This document shows, piece by piece, positions 1-12,133 of a stretch of DNA of 64,000 nucleotides. Source of the stretch: Hygrophila difformis (lineage: Eukaryota; Streptophyta; Magnoliopsida; Lamiales; Acanthaceae); NCBI GenBank assembly GCA_030278955.1, contig JAOANR010000006.1, positions 6,967,915-7,031,914 on the forward strand, written 5' to 3'. A program made the position numbers and the translations under genes. The notes under the pieces were generated by a model. That model made no database searches, was not told the DNA's origin, and saw nothing but the letters and a program-made list of their open reading frames with translations. Every line of letters starts with the position of its first letter. Positions within the stretch are counted from its first letter, which is position 1.

Positions 1-848
1 CAGCGTTCAGGGATGGGATACATATGCACTAGCCTTCCAGGCAGAGGACGAAAACATCCGTGTGGTGTTCAGGAATCCCGGCATGGAGGATGACCCGACT
101 TGTGGCCCGATTATTGACGACATTGCCATCAAGAAGCTATTTGTCCCAGATAAGCCCAAAGGTAGTTTCTTTGCACAATATGTTCGTCTGTAGGCTGTAC
201 CATCAATAAGATCAATCGTTAATCAATCAGTTTTTGCGTGCAGATAACGCGGTTGTAAATGGCGATTTTGAAGAAGGGCCGTGGATGTTCAGGAACGAGT
301 CGCTCGGCGTGCTACTCCCCACGAACCTTGATGAAGACACGTCCTCATTACCTGGCTGGATTGTCGAATCAAACAGGGCCGTCCGGTACATAGACTCCTA
401 TCATTTTTCAATCCCTGGAGGTAAAAGAGCGGTCGAGCTTTTATCCGGGAAGGAGGGGATAATCTCACAAATGGTGGGGACGAAGCCGAACAAGGCTTAC
501 CGGCTGTCGTTCTCGTTGGGGCACGCGGGGGATGCTTGCAAACAGCCGTTGGCCGTCATGGCCTTCGCAGGCGATCAGGCTCGAAACATACACTACACAC
601 CTGATTCGAATTCCACATTTCAAAGTGAGAATGTTAACTTCACTGCGAAGGCGGAGAGGACGCGCGTGGCGTTCTACAGTGTGTATTACAACACGAGGAC
701 GGATGACATGAGCTCGTTGTGTGGACCGGTGGTGGATGATGTGCGAGTCGAGCTATCGGGCACAGCGGCCATCAGGAAGATGTGGGGTGTGGGATTTGTT
801 GTTGGGTTGTGCTTCCAGGTCTTGATTTGGGGTTGTTTGCTTTTTTAG
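1..848 (+). CDS. DUF642 family cell-wall/secreted protein, C-terminal part (5' end outside window)
   Basis: Two exons are visible: 1-161, open from the window edge, and 244-848. They are joined across an 82-bp GT-AG intron in frame (lysine, then DNAVVNGDFEEGPW). DUF642 proteins are plant-specific cell-wall proteins with two galactose-binding-like modules. The first visible exon ends a module with CGPIIDD. The second module runs from NGDFEEGPW to CGPVVDD, the same closing signature, with conserved ISQMVGTKPNKAYRLSFSLG in between. The protein ends in a hydrophobic stretch (GVGFVVGLCFQVLIWGCLLF). That suggests GPI anchoring or a membrane tail, as in one DUF642 subgroup, rather than full secretion. 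The N-terminal signal peptide and most of module one lie upstream. An ATG-like start inside exon 2 should not be used, because 234 is TTG and lies in the intron. The family call is firm; the anchor is inference. Confidence 0.93.
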
Positions 849-1560
849 TCTGTGTATGTATGCTGCAGAATGGAGATCAATGTCTATGTTTGTAACACGA
901 GAGAGGCTTGGGTAAGCCTGCCAAGTCATCTCCCACGGTGATTCATATCTATATGCATCTAAAGTTTTCGTTTTTGTCTGTTGTCTGCTTATATAGTACT
1001 CTCGTTCCCGCGAAGTTTGACACCAACTCTGATACGGCGCGAATTGTATGTGAAATTATATTGTTGCCTAGGTAGAATTGGTTATGGTTTAAAATCTCAT
1101 GTTTGCCAGTTTGCTTCTCAACTTCCCAACAACTTTGATACGGCGCCAATTTAGGTTTACAATGACAATTAAAAGGAGATATATTATTATAACAAGTCAC
1201 ACTCATATTCCGGAAATAGAGAAAAAAAAAAAAAAGAAATTCCACGATCGAACTACCAAAATAGAATAGATCATCAAAAAAAATGAAACTGTAATTTAAA
1301 AATTAATATATTATTATTACTATCCAATAAGTAAAAATTAAATTAATTATTTTAAAACTACAGTTTACTCTTTAAATTTCTGTTAATTTATTAAATAACC
1401 ACTACACTTTTGAAGGCAATTTATTGGGCTTTTTTAACTAGTACAGATCACATTATTGGTCATAGTGCTAGATTGGAAATCGAGGTATATTGGGCTACTT
1501 CAATTTTTTGGAATTTTCAAACTACAGCCCCAAAACAACCCAATTAAAATTCTAAAGCGC
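849..1560. other. 3' flank of DUF642 gene and AT-rich spacer
   Basis: No gene is visible. The first 100 bases are probably 3' UTR. The rest is AT-rich with a short poly-A run near 1220. The two phrases 'tgatacggcgc' at about 1029 and 1136 form a small direct repeat of unknown origin. The open frame on the minus strand here has no conserved features. Confidence 0.5.
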
Positions 1561-1707
1561 ATGAACGTATGGGCCGAAGCAGCCCATTGGAAGCTAGGGT
1601 TTTAACCCGCTTAACTTCCCCTGTCACAACTCACAACACATTGCTGATTCCTACACCTGCAACGGGCGTTTCTCACCAGTCACCACCACCTTAACAACAG
1701 ATCGAAT
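1561..1707 (+). promoter_or_regulatory. Ribosomal-protein promoter/leader with site II elements and telo box
   Basis: TGGGCC at 1570-1575, AGCCCA (reverse site II) at 1581-1586 and CTAGGGTTTT (telo box, reverse AAACCCTA) at 1594-1603 lie 105-140 bases before the eL20 ATG. Site II plus telo box is the standard plant promoter pair of ribosomal protein and growth-linked genes. Two further TGGGCT motifs lie near 1425 and 1490. The leader is pyrimidine- and CA-rich. Confidence 0.7.
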
Positions 1708-3141
<1,434 letters not shown>

Positions 3142-4609
3142 TATGTTTGTTATACTTTGATGGGCAGCATTTATGTGGACTACACATATGATGAGAAATT
3201 TATTGGCAGTTTTGCTAGAGGCATATTTTGTGAGTGGAGTTTTTTTCTTTTTTATTTTTTCCTTCTCTTCCCTTTGCTATTTTCATATTAGGTTTTCCAT
3301 TGTTGATTACTCGGTTACTGCTGGATGGCTTGATTTTTCTTGTCTAACCTTTGGTATTTAATATTTATGTGATCAAGCCCTTTTATACCATACATGTGTA
3401 GTAATGTTGGTTATAGTGGTGGAAAATAGTGAGGTTGGATTTAGAGGAGGATTTGATTCGTAATAGTTCCATTCTAAAGGAATTAGATTATTTCAAAGCC
3501 CTCTTTTATGAACTGCACTTGCAAGAACTAGTTCCTTTCTAATGGTTTTATGTTCTTGTCAACTTCATTGTGACAGCTTGTTCTCTTCTCTGAACTGTAT
3601 AATGCTTTCCGTCCAAATTATGTTCGTTTAGTTTGGTTGCTATAAAAGTTGTGTTTGGCCAAATCGTGGTAAATCAGGACTACATTTTTGGCAAATAATA
3701 TCTTCCGAGGGTAAAACACCATAATCAAATTATAACGAGACTCCAATGCAAAATAGAGGAGGACAGAAGATCGTAGACCTAGCTTCCGATGGTCCTCAAA
3801 ACGAAGTACTGATAATTTTGTGCTCTTGAAAAGGACTCGGATTAGTTAGTGAGCATGTTTGGGTGCATGATGTAATTTTATTTCTGGCTAGTTGCCTTCC
3901 AATTAAAGAAATGCTAGTAAACATGTTCGCATCTTTCAGAGATAATAATATCCACTGATTATCCAACGTATAATTGTCACACAAGCTTCTCTCATTTCAT
4001 ACGAAAAATAGTCCCAGTGACTGGCTTACTGCATTATTACCTCCAGCATGCTCTAAGTCTCAATCCTTGCCAGCTGTTAGATACAGAGAGACTTAGTTGT
4101 TCCTCCTCTATCTATTTATGAGTTTCACCTTGATCTTATACTCTACCCCCAAGGCCCGGCGCCCTGCCGATGTTTTAGCTTCTGATGACCCAAAAATGTC
4201 CTCAAAAGTGCTTTTGTTGGAAATATTCCCGAGCTCTGCCAAGGAGCGCAATTTATTTTGTCTCGGAAGAAATAACCAAAAAAAACCCTTCTACTTAGGT
4301 TCAGAGCAATTGTTTATTATAGTTGAGGGTAAATAAAGATACTATCCAGACGTTTGAGTATAATCAAAAGCTGGGTTTATGATTGCTATGTAGATTTAAT
4401 ATGCCTAATTGATCATGTAGAATTAGAAAAGCATATGGTAAAGCAATCCATGTGGAAAAGCACCAAGTTTTGCTGAGAGAAAAGGAACATATCAAAGGGC
4501 ACACCATGATTACAAGCTCAGAAAAAAGCCATGAAATCAACATCAAAAGGACAGCATAACTTGACACCCTCGAAATGAAAAAACCTCTCCTCAGAAACTT
4601 TACTATCCC
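3142..4609. other. Intergenic spacer between eL20 and cytochrome b561 gene
   Basis: The first 250 bases are the likely eL20 3' UTR and terminator region. The remainder shows no recognisable gene. A stretch at about 4140-4330 stays open on the plus strand and is less AT-rich than its surroundings (ARRPADVLASDDPKMSSKV), but there is no ATG at its start, no splice context and no family I know. It could be a gene relic or upstream exon. Confidence 0.4.
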
Positions 4610-5933
4610 ATGTATATAATGTCTCCTGCCAGCATTCTCTGTTCTCAAGTGGCTGCTTTGTTTCTTGTACGTTTTGTTGAATCTTTATCCTACGAAGAGA
4701 ATGGAGTTGGGAATAAAAGAAGGAGCAGCAGCAGAAGCACAACCACTATAAACGTGACTCAAATCAATAATCTGGTGAAATTTGGATTCATGCTTCTTGT
4801 TTTTGGAAAGAAAATATGCTTATATTGTTATGTATATGTGGAATTTAATTTTGTAGGTAGATGAGGAGAAGGGTTATGATATTGTGGTTCATGGGATTGT
4901 GTTGTGGGCTTCGATGGGATTCTTGATGCCTGTGGGAATTCTAACAATGAGAATATCAAGCACTATGGATTCTCAACATCATCCTTCCAGGCATAAATTC
5001 TTTTTCTATGTTCGTGCGATTTTGCAGGTGAGTTAAAGAAAGTTGAAATTAGATTTTTGAATTGGTGAATGTGATCACATTATTATAGTGTTTTTCTTTA
5101 CAGTCAATGTTGGTATGATGTATGCTATATATCTTCTTGATTCATAATAATCATGATGCCTAGCTTTAATAGTGGGTTGTGGTTGGAGTCTAACCTTATT
5201 TCCACTTTAGATTAGAATACAATTGTAATACAGTATTTGTTTTGTTTAATTTAATTTAAAGGTAATGTCTGTGGTGCTTGCCACTGTTGGAGCTGTTCTA
5301 TCAATCAGAAAATTTGAGAATGCATTCAACAACACTCATCAAAGGATAGGTTTGGCACTTTATGGTGCCATGTATTTGCAAGTATTGATTGGATTCAAAA
5401 GACCCAAAAGGTAATCAATTTATTTCATTATATAACAGCCCTTTAAATTTCACTTTTAGGGTTTGTAATTAGTAGTAATTAATTCCTCATGTACAATCTA
5501 TATATACATTTGCATTAGGGGGACTAAATATAGGACAGCATGGTATTTATTACACTGGATACTAGGTACAAGTACATGCCTGGTGGGAATCTTGAATGTC
5601 TACACAGGCTTACAGGCCTTCCGTGAAAGAACGACCTCTAGAAGAACAACACTTTGGACTATCATCTTCACAGCTCAAGTGTCGTTCATGACAATTTTCT
5701 ATCTTTTTCAAGACAAATGGGAATACATACAGAAGCAACAAGGTAGAATGCTGGTAACTGATGGCGATCATTCTCATCGTCGGAGTGATTCTTGTACTGG
5801 CGCTGCTGCTGCTGCTGCGGACAGCCAGAAGCAAGTTGTTATCGTGCGGAATGAATCATTTAGGAAAAGCAATGCACTTGCTTCTCATTTTTCAAGAACA
5901 AATGTACTTAATAAACTGTTTCAACAAGCATGA
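4610..5933 (+). CDS. Cytochrome b561 domain-containing membrane protein
   Basis: Four exons, 4610-4774, 4857-5027, 5262-5410 and 5519-5933, keep frame through GT-AG introns. They give about 299 residues from ATG 4610; an in-frame ATG at 4619 is an alternative start. A weak N-terminal signal segment is followed by the b561 core. The candidate haem-binding histidines are in VVHGIVLWASMGFLMPVG, the HPSRHKFF loop, NNTHQRIGLALYG and LLHWILGTSTC. The helices VMSVVLATVGAVLSI, LALYGAMYLQVLIGF, the LLHW segment and TLWTIIFTAQVSFMTIFYLF complete the bundle. Such proteins pass electrons across membranes, using ascorbate in better-known relatives. This one lacks a DOMON domain, so it belongs to the plain b561-domain group. 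The C-tail has an alanine run coded by GCT/GCG repeats. Donor and acceptor of intron 1 are the least certain part. Confidence 0.88.
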
Positions 5934-6413
5934 AATAATGCTTCTTGTGTGTAGTTTTGCGGGTTAGACTGGACTTTCAGTATGCAGCGAGATCGGAGTG
6001 TGTTGAAATATTATCTAAGCCGATGAATACCCTGAAGTTAATTACCATGTTCAGTGTGTTTTGATAGTATTTCTAATGCATCATGCATGCCTGTACAGAT
6101 GAAGAATGTGCATTGATGGCATAAATCAACCTTTTATTTATATAAGTGCTTTTCTCTCACTCTCCCCTGCTCTGGTGTTTTATTCCTTTTGTTCTTTCGA
6201 AGGTTGGAGAGTTGACATGGGAGTGTTGGCACTCTGTAGCCTGCAGTGCCACAGTGACAGTGAGCAATATAGAAGAAGCTGATTTGGATGCCGAATTTTG
6301 ATAATGCTTTACTCTATATATATTAGTGAGCTACAAAATCTCCATGTTGATAGTATAACAATAAGTAACCAAATAGGAGTACTTCATTATACAAAAATGA
6401 TATGGTGTTTTTA
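5934..6413. other. 3' flank of b561 gene
   Basis: Probable 3' UTR followed by spacer; no gene is visible. An ATG-rich stretch near 6110-6240 is not open for any useful length. Confidence 0.4.
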
Positions 6414-6664
6414 CAGGGGCGGATGTATTCAATAAGTAGTGGTGGCACGGGACACCACTTAAATTGATGAAATTGCTATATTAATGTAGAAATTTTTTTA
6501 CATAGGTTTGGTGACACCACTTAATTTTTTACGTTGACACCATAATTATTCATTTCAACGAAGTTTTTCTCTATATTTTGTATTGTAACTACTATCCATA
6601 ATTTCAATATAGCTTCTATTATTTTTTGGGACACCACTTAAAAAAATTTCTGAATCCGCCACTG
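6414..6664. mobile_element. Decayed TIR element (hAT-type MITE, CAGKGGCGGAT ends)
   Basis: The left end CAGGGGCGGAT and the reverse complement of the right end CAGTGGCGGAT form an 11-bp inverted repeat. 'GGACACCACTTA' occurs twice inside. The flanking octamers TGTTTTTA and TGTGAAAA match at four of eight positions only, so the target duplication has decayed or the ends are a base off. It codes for no protein. Confidence 0.5.
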
Positions 6665-7111
6665 TGTGAAAAGGTGAAATAGTGTTTTGGAGGATACTAC
6701 TGCCAATTGTACTTATTAGTGGAAAGTTTGTGGCAGTGGGCGAAACCATGTTGGTCAATGGAGTGGCTTCCCCTTACCATTATGGTTGATAATACTATAA
6801 TATAGCTTCCCTTGAAATTATGGTTGATAATGCATCTTGGAATTGGGAATATGATTTTGAGTTTTTGATTGCAAACCAGTTTCCCTTTGCCATGATTTAT
6901 TGATTGAATGATCCCACATTTGATTGTACTTTGATTCTATCTATGATCAAATGAAGGGAGTAATTGCCCCAATTTTCAATTTTCATAGTGAAGGATTCGA
7001 TGCAAAACTGTGATTGATGGATGGCTATGGCTTAATTAAGGTTGTATGAATATTTCCATCCAACAGTTGCAGAACCCGGTGGCTTGGTCGGTGTATATAT
7101 GGACATCATCA
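6665..7111. other. Spacer
   Basis: No gene or clear repeat seen. A short phrase 'ttatggttgataat' recurs at about 6780 and 6818. Confidence 0.35.
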
Positions 7112-7364
7112 TACTCCCTCCGTTCTTCTTTATTTGCCCTACCGGGGATTTTCTTACTATTTACTCATACACTTTTATTTAAAATTTTATCATAGTTATA
7201 CAAGCTAAAATATAGCCAAGTGAGATCTTGTTAGATTCGTCTCGTAATTATCAAACTTTTAGAATTTTTACTTATATCGAAATTGAGTTATTAATGATTT
7301 AAAATGTGAATTGGACTGCGTGCAGGGGTGGGTCCGTAGCAAATAAAAAAAAACAAAGGAAGTA
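7112..7364. mobile_element. Stowaway-like MITE 1
   Basis: About 253 bp with TA at both edges. The left end is TACTCCCTCCGTTC and the right end is imperfect, GGAAGTA. Internal text (GAGATCTTGTTAGATTCGTC near 7223) is shared with other copies in this window, marking one family. Confidence 0.75.
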
Positions 7365-7819
7365 TATAATGATATGATGCCTCTGGTTCTGGTCATTGCA
7401 ATTCTCTCCCAAGAACCTCTTCACCACCATACAATCCAAGCCCAACTTCGGTCCATCTACAAAACTCTCATGGTCATGGACGTTTAAATTAAAACAAACG
7501 ACTTGCACCGATACATAACCAAAGGATATAAAATGCACGTTTTTACATTCATACACAATCCTATCAGCCCTTTTTTCCTTTAAGAAAATGTACTGCTCAA
7601 AAAGAAAGAGTTTGAGGTCTGACGACGAAGGGCACCAAAAGGTAAAACGAGTTAAAAGTAATTGAGTTTTTTTTTTTTTTTTTTTTTTATTAACCACCAA
7701 CCTAATTCTTACTGGGTTTGACAGTGACAATCTTGATTGGTCATTGACTTTAGCAACCCATAAATAATGACCTCGTTGAAAAAATAAAAAATAAATAGAT
7801 AAGTAAATGGAGTATTGTA
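7365..7819. other. Spacer with T-tract
   Basis: No conserved gene. A run of about 22 T at 7667-7688 is a simple-sequence tract. The 143-codon open frame on the minus strand overlaps the MITE and this tract and is not a gene. Confidence 0.4.
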
Positions 7820-7860
7820 CTAGTAATTTGTAGCACCCGTGCCGGTGCCTCGTATTATAA
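7820..7860 (-). mobile_element. Helitron 3' terminus (hairpin + CTAG)
   Basis: On the minus strand a GC-rich hairpin (GCACCGGCACGGGTGC) is followed by nine bases and CTAG, then T: the Helitron 3' hairpin, CTRR end and target T. The element body would extend to higher coordinates. Its 5' TC end could not be fixed. 'ataaactgtctt' occurs at 7856 and again at 7911, perhaps internal duplication. Confidence 0.6.
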
Positions 7861-8175
7861 ACTGTCTTTGATTGTAGTAGTAGTATTTTAGTAATTTATT
7901 ACCCACTTTTATAAACTGTCTTAACAAATCATTCACACTTCAAATCAAAGCATGCTTCTTTACTTCTTTTATTTCCTTCTTTCTCATCTTTTTTGTCATT
8001 ATACATACTGCTGCTGCATACCATTCATTATTTTATTTCTTGTCGGTAAATAATTGACTCATTTTCAAATTTTCTTCTTAACTATTGTATCTATTCTTCT
8101 AATCGTCTTGTAGAGGACATGCTGAAGAAAAACAGTGCGTATTTTCCTTTTAAAGTATCTGAGCATGAACTTCAT
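7861..8175. other. Spacer, probable Helitron body
   Basis: AT- and CT-rich, no coding signal. It may belong to the Helitron ending at 7820. Confidence 0.3.
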
Positions 8176-8451
8176 TACTCCCTCTGTTACTTTTTAGTTG
8201 TCTTTTTAGAGAGTAAAAATTGTTCCATAATAGTTGTCACTTTCCATATGTATATCATACTTTTCCAATATTACCCTTCTACTCTCCTAGAATATTGTGC
8301 ATTATCTCCCATCTTCTTTAAACTAATCAATCTCCACTCAAAATCACCATAAAGAGGAGGGACAAAAATGTAAATGTATAAAATAATGATTGAGTTTATT
8401 GGTTTGTGAGATTTAGACTAAAACGTCTATTAATTAATAACAGAGAGAGTA
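8176..8451. mobile_element. Stowaway-like MITE 2
   Basis: TA-bounded element with left end TACTCCCTCTGTTAC and right end ACAGAGAGAGTA. The interior differs from MITE 1, so it is a different subfamily. Confidence 0.65.
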
Positions 8452-9190
8452 GTAAATTAAATTAAGTTTTTATCCTTATTTTCCCTAAATAAGACAACGT
8501 ATTTAAATCCTTTAACAAAGGGAATAATTTATGTGCGGTGATTTTATTTAATGTTGCACATGGATCGATGATGGGTGTGGGCAGTAGACAGTTTGGTTCT
8601 GATAATTAATTTTTCTCTATATGCTAAATGGTATTTATGTTATGGAAAATGATGTTAACTCCATAAAAAATGATATTCCTTATTTTATAATATTCATCAT
8701 TTTTCATATGCACATATTATTTCATACAATCATCATTTTTCATTGTTCTGATATAATTTTTCTATGTGTATCTATCATTCTATTTTTGCCAGTATGTATG
8801 GTTGACAACACACAAGTCACATCAGCCGGTAGACCCGGTAAAAAGTAAAACAAAAAAAATACGTAGTGGTGGCGGTATAAATAAAATAAAATACTTACTG
8901 ACTAATTACTGAGTATAAAATACAATAAAATGGTGAAAAGAAAGGATTACGGATTCCAATATTAGATACGCGCATTTTGTCAAACCTCGTGGAGGCCTAC
9001 TTTTTCCCGTCACGCGTGCTTTCTCATCCGACGGTGTCCATTCCATTCCTTCTTATCCGACGGTCCATGTTCCCCTCCTTTGACTCCCTCCCAGTCTCTC
9101 ACATCCCCATGCCTAACTTATTACACTGCCATTGTGTATTAAGTAAACTCGCTTCTCCCACTTTCACCCACCAAAGCTACTTTCTCTCTA
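8452..9190. promoter_or_regulatory. Spacer and probable promoter region of SAC51-like gene
   Basis: No gene is seen. The last 250 bases become C/T-rich (CCATTCCTTCTTATCC, CTCCCACTTTCACCCACC), typical of plant 5' leaders. The transcription start is therefore likely near 9100-9250. No clear TATA motif was found. Confidence 0.35.
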
Positions 9191-11413
9191 CGCTGTTGTA
9201 TACCCAGATAAAAAAAAAAGAAGAGAGATCTGCCTCTTCTTCCTCATATCCTTCAAGGTTCCACTTTGATTGGAGTTGGTGGTTTCAGTGCGTTTTATTT
9301 CGTTGGTTATTTGGTAATCAATCGATCTCGTTTTTCTTTTATGTTGTTATTTTAATTTTATAGTAATTGTTTGAGTACAAGCCCAATTCCCAGATTCTTT
9401 TCTTCTCTTTTTGACGCAAGATGGGTTTGGTTTTCATTTGTCAATAAGTTGTTTTTATTGTGTTTGCGTTTGTTATGAGAACTTTGCGAACCTGATATTT
9501 GTGTGGGTTTAGGTTATTTTGGGTCTTATTATGTGAAGACGGATTGTTGCAGGTCGATCTATTTCTTGATCCTTAATCTCATCTGTTGCTCGTTCTTCTA
9601 GTTATGATCTTTTCTTTTTCGGTTTTTTTCTCTTTCTTTTTTTTTTTCCTAGAGAAATCCTGTGAACTCTGTTACGGATGAATTAGGTTCCTGTGATACA
9701 GTGAATTTTTACTTTTTTCAAGTTCCGTGAGTAGTAGCTTGTTATTATTGTTGGCTATTTGCGTTCTATGCTAAACATGCTGGTAAAAAGTTGTCTGAGC
9801 TTTTACTGGTATTTGTTTGTTTATGTATAGATAGATATGAGCTGTGATTGTGACATTACTTTCTTGTCTCCCGTGTTTTTATTTGGCTTTTTATGAATAT
9901 CTTTGATATTTTGAATTTATGTTTGGATACTATCTAATGTGAGTGATATTTTGGCCATTGGAGGTGCAAGTGGTTGAATGTTTTACTTTTTGTTTTTTGA
10001 TAAATGCCTTTAATTTGATATTCATATCCTGTACTGATATGCATCTCATATTTTGTAATGACAGTGGGGTTATATATATCTCTTTGGGTTGATTAAGAAG
10101 GTCAACATGCCGTGGATTTCTCCAAATTTTTTCGGGAAGTGTATGCAATTGATTGTGTTCTTCCTCGTGATCCTGTAATTTGTTTCATTGGTGAGCTGTC
10201 TTCTACCCTTGTGTCTCTGTGTGTGGGTTTTCCCATTTGGTTTATCTTACACGGGCTGCTGTGAAATTTATATATACAACACTCTCACAACTATTGTGTA
10301 GCTCTTTATTCTGCAATTTAATGGCCTTGCTGCATCTGCTTAAATCATCATACTAAGTTGTGTAAATGTCTGAAGTTTTAATTTTGTCTTAAGTGCTGAG
10401 GGCTCAGTCCATTATTACCATTCCAAAGACTATGCATTTCCCTAATACTTATTGAACCATTTGGAGAGTTCATCCTTTCGATTTTCTGTATTTATTTGTT
10501 TTCTATGCATTGTCTCAATATAATGCTTCGGTTTGTGCGAGAAAGATGCATAATTGTGGTTCTAACCTATTTTCCTCTTTGTTAATCAACATCTTCATAT
10601 CAATAACTTGTGTGCATTGGCTTCTTTGCAGATCAGGATTATTTAGCTATCATACTTCATAACTTTACATATTGGTCATAATCTAGCGTTGGTGGGGGAA
10701 GTGAGAATGCACATTGCTGTTACCCAGAAAAACTATCAGAAAGATCTTGGGAAAATTAACATGAGCATTGGAAGCATTGCGTTTCATCAATTGATGCTAA
10801 TTTGCCAGGTGACTACCTGTTATTTTCTATGCTTTCTTTTATATCTTAAGTTTACGTAGTTTGACCTTGTTAGTTTGAGTTCAGAGTCAGACACTTGCAA
10901 AATACTCTTTATGTACGTATTGGTAGAATCTGTTTCCTTCTTTATGCTATTCTTTACGGGTGAGAAGATATATGCATGATATTAAATTGCTAGACGGTAG
11001 TCTTCTATTCAATTCAATCTTGTATTTTTCTTCCTATCTATCTATCTATCTATCAATGTATTTTAAATACTCATCGCCATGAGTTAATTGTTTGTGTCTT
11101 TTGTATGCAGGCTGAGTATTTCCGTCAGTTGCTTAAACCTGTTACGTAGTCTTGTTCTCTTGAAAGTCTTTGGATTCGGGTTGATCATCTTGTTCTGTGG
11201 TTGGGGTTGAAGTATTCAATTGAGTGTGGCGAAGTTCTGAACACAAACTGTTTATTGGACTATTTTTCAGCCCGGATGGATACCCAAGAGGTGTCCTGAA
11301 TAATCTCCTGCTAGCTATTTCTTTCTCCTTAAATTGCAACTAATATATAGTTGAACAGCTACCGAGTCTGTTTCTTCACTTGTCCGGTGGACTTGATTGG
11401 CAAACCAGCGCTC
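9191..11413 (+). promoter_or_regulatory. Long intron-containing 5' leader of SAC51-like bHLH gene
   Basis: Leader exons inferred: a first exon ending near 9312 (TTG then GTAATC), a second beginning after TTTGCAG at about 10633 and ending at 10808, and a third from 11111 into the main coding exon. The second and third carry the conserved uORF. After the uORF stop there is another short ATG frame at 11276-11299. The SAC51 family is known for long leaders with several uORFs that depress main-frame translation. Confidence 0.65.
10707..11149 (+). CDS. Conserved-peptide uORF of SAC51 type, split by an intron
   Basis: ATG 10707 opens a 34-codon exon piece to 10808 (ending MLICQ, then GT). After an intron to 11110 it continues in frame as AEYFRQLLKPVT and stops at 11149. 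Total 46 residues. The C-terminus matches, from memory, the conserved SAC51 uORF peptide of Arabidopsis, which ends in the same EYFR-LLKPVT. In Arabidopsis this uORF represses SAC51 translation and thermospermine relieves the repression, which affects xylem formation. The conserved C-terminus and termination right after KPVT imply peptide-dependent ribosome stalling; that is inference here. No other ATG precedes it in the visible second leader exon (about 10633-10706). Confidence 0.9.
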
Positions 11414-12133
11414 ATGTATAGTGGACACCCATACTTTGCCAGAGAACTGCCGCGCCCTCTTGGTGATCAAGGGGACTACCATATGCAGAATGCTCATACA
11501 GCACCAGCCTTGAATGGATTTTTTCCCTGTGCAATTGATCCTCCAATCCCTTTTCGAAAAGTCGATATTCAACCCTCTGATGCCTGCCCAAGGAACTTTT
11601 TAATCTTTGACCAAACTAGGAAGCGAAGCCAGATCATGTTTCATCCTGAAATAGACTCCAACTTGTTTAATCCAGGTTTGGATGTTAATTCCTCGCCCAT
11701 CTGCTTGCCCGGTGTCAACCAAATCCATCCAAGTGATGAGGGGAAAATGTCCTCTTCCTTCAAAGAAAATTCTGATGATATCAATGCTCTTCTGAGCACA
11801 GAATACGAAGAAAATGGTGAATGTGATGATGATGATGAGGTGGTGAGTACAGCACGCACAAATGCGATGCATGAAAGTGATTCTTCAGATTCGTGCTCCA
11901 ATTATCAGTCGCCATCAAGAATGAGGTGCTCACTTTTCAGGAAGTCTTCTGTGAATCGCAGCAACAAGAAGAGGCGACAAAGAGTAAGGAAGATGGTGAA
12001 GGCTTTAAGAGGGATTGTTCCTGATACCAATCAAATGAGCACTGTAGCTGTCCTAGATGAGGCTGTTCGCTACCTCAAGTTTCTCCGGGTGGAAGTGCAG
12101 AGATTAGGAGTTGGAAAAGACACACAAGTGTAA
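11414..12133 (+). CDS. SAC51-like atypical bHLH transcription factor
   Basis: Single coding exon, 239 residues from ATG 11414 (MYSGHPYFARELP). The frame stays open upstream to 11351 but without an ATG. Near the C-terminus (about 183-232) lies the helix-loop-helix: NKKRRQRVRKMVKALRGIVP, loop, then MSTVAVLDEAVRYLKFLRVEV. The basic region lacks the His-Glu-Arg set used to read E-boxes, as in the SAC51/SACL group, so it probably acts through dimers. An acidic run (ECDDDDEVV, about 135-145) and a serine-rich stretch precede it. Arabidopsis relatives promote or limit xylem differentiation under thermospermine control. The conserved uORF upstream supports this identity strongly. Expected location is the nucleus. 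Confidence 0.9.
   Translation: MYSGHPYFARELPRPLGDQGDYHMQNAHTAPALNGFFPCAIDPPIPFRKVDIQPSDACPRNFLIFDQTRKRSQIMFHPEIDSNLFNPGLDVNSSPICLPGVNQIHPSDEGKMSSSFKENSDDINALLSTEYEENGECDDDDEVVSTARTNAMHESDSSDSCSNYQSPSRMRCSLFRKSSVNRSNKKRRQRVRKMVKALRGIVPDTNQMSTVAVLDEAVRYLKFLRVEVQRLGVGKDTQV

Noticed and set aside
234..848. 204-codon frame starting at 234 as a complete protein
   Set aside because: 234 is TTG inside an intron; the frame is the last exon of a DUF642 gene that begins before the window.
7299..7730. 143-codon minus-strand frame
   Set aside because: Covers a MITE end and a T-tract, with no motif.
11351..12133. 260-residue start for the bHLH protein
   Set aside because: 11351 is TTG; the first in-frame ATG is 11414.
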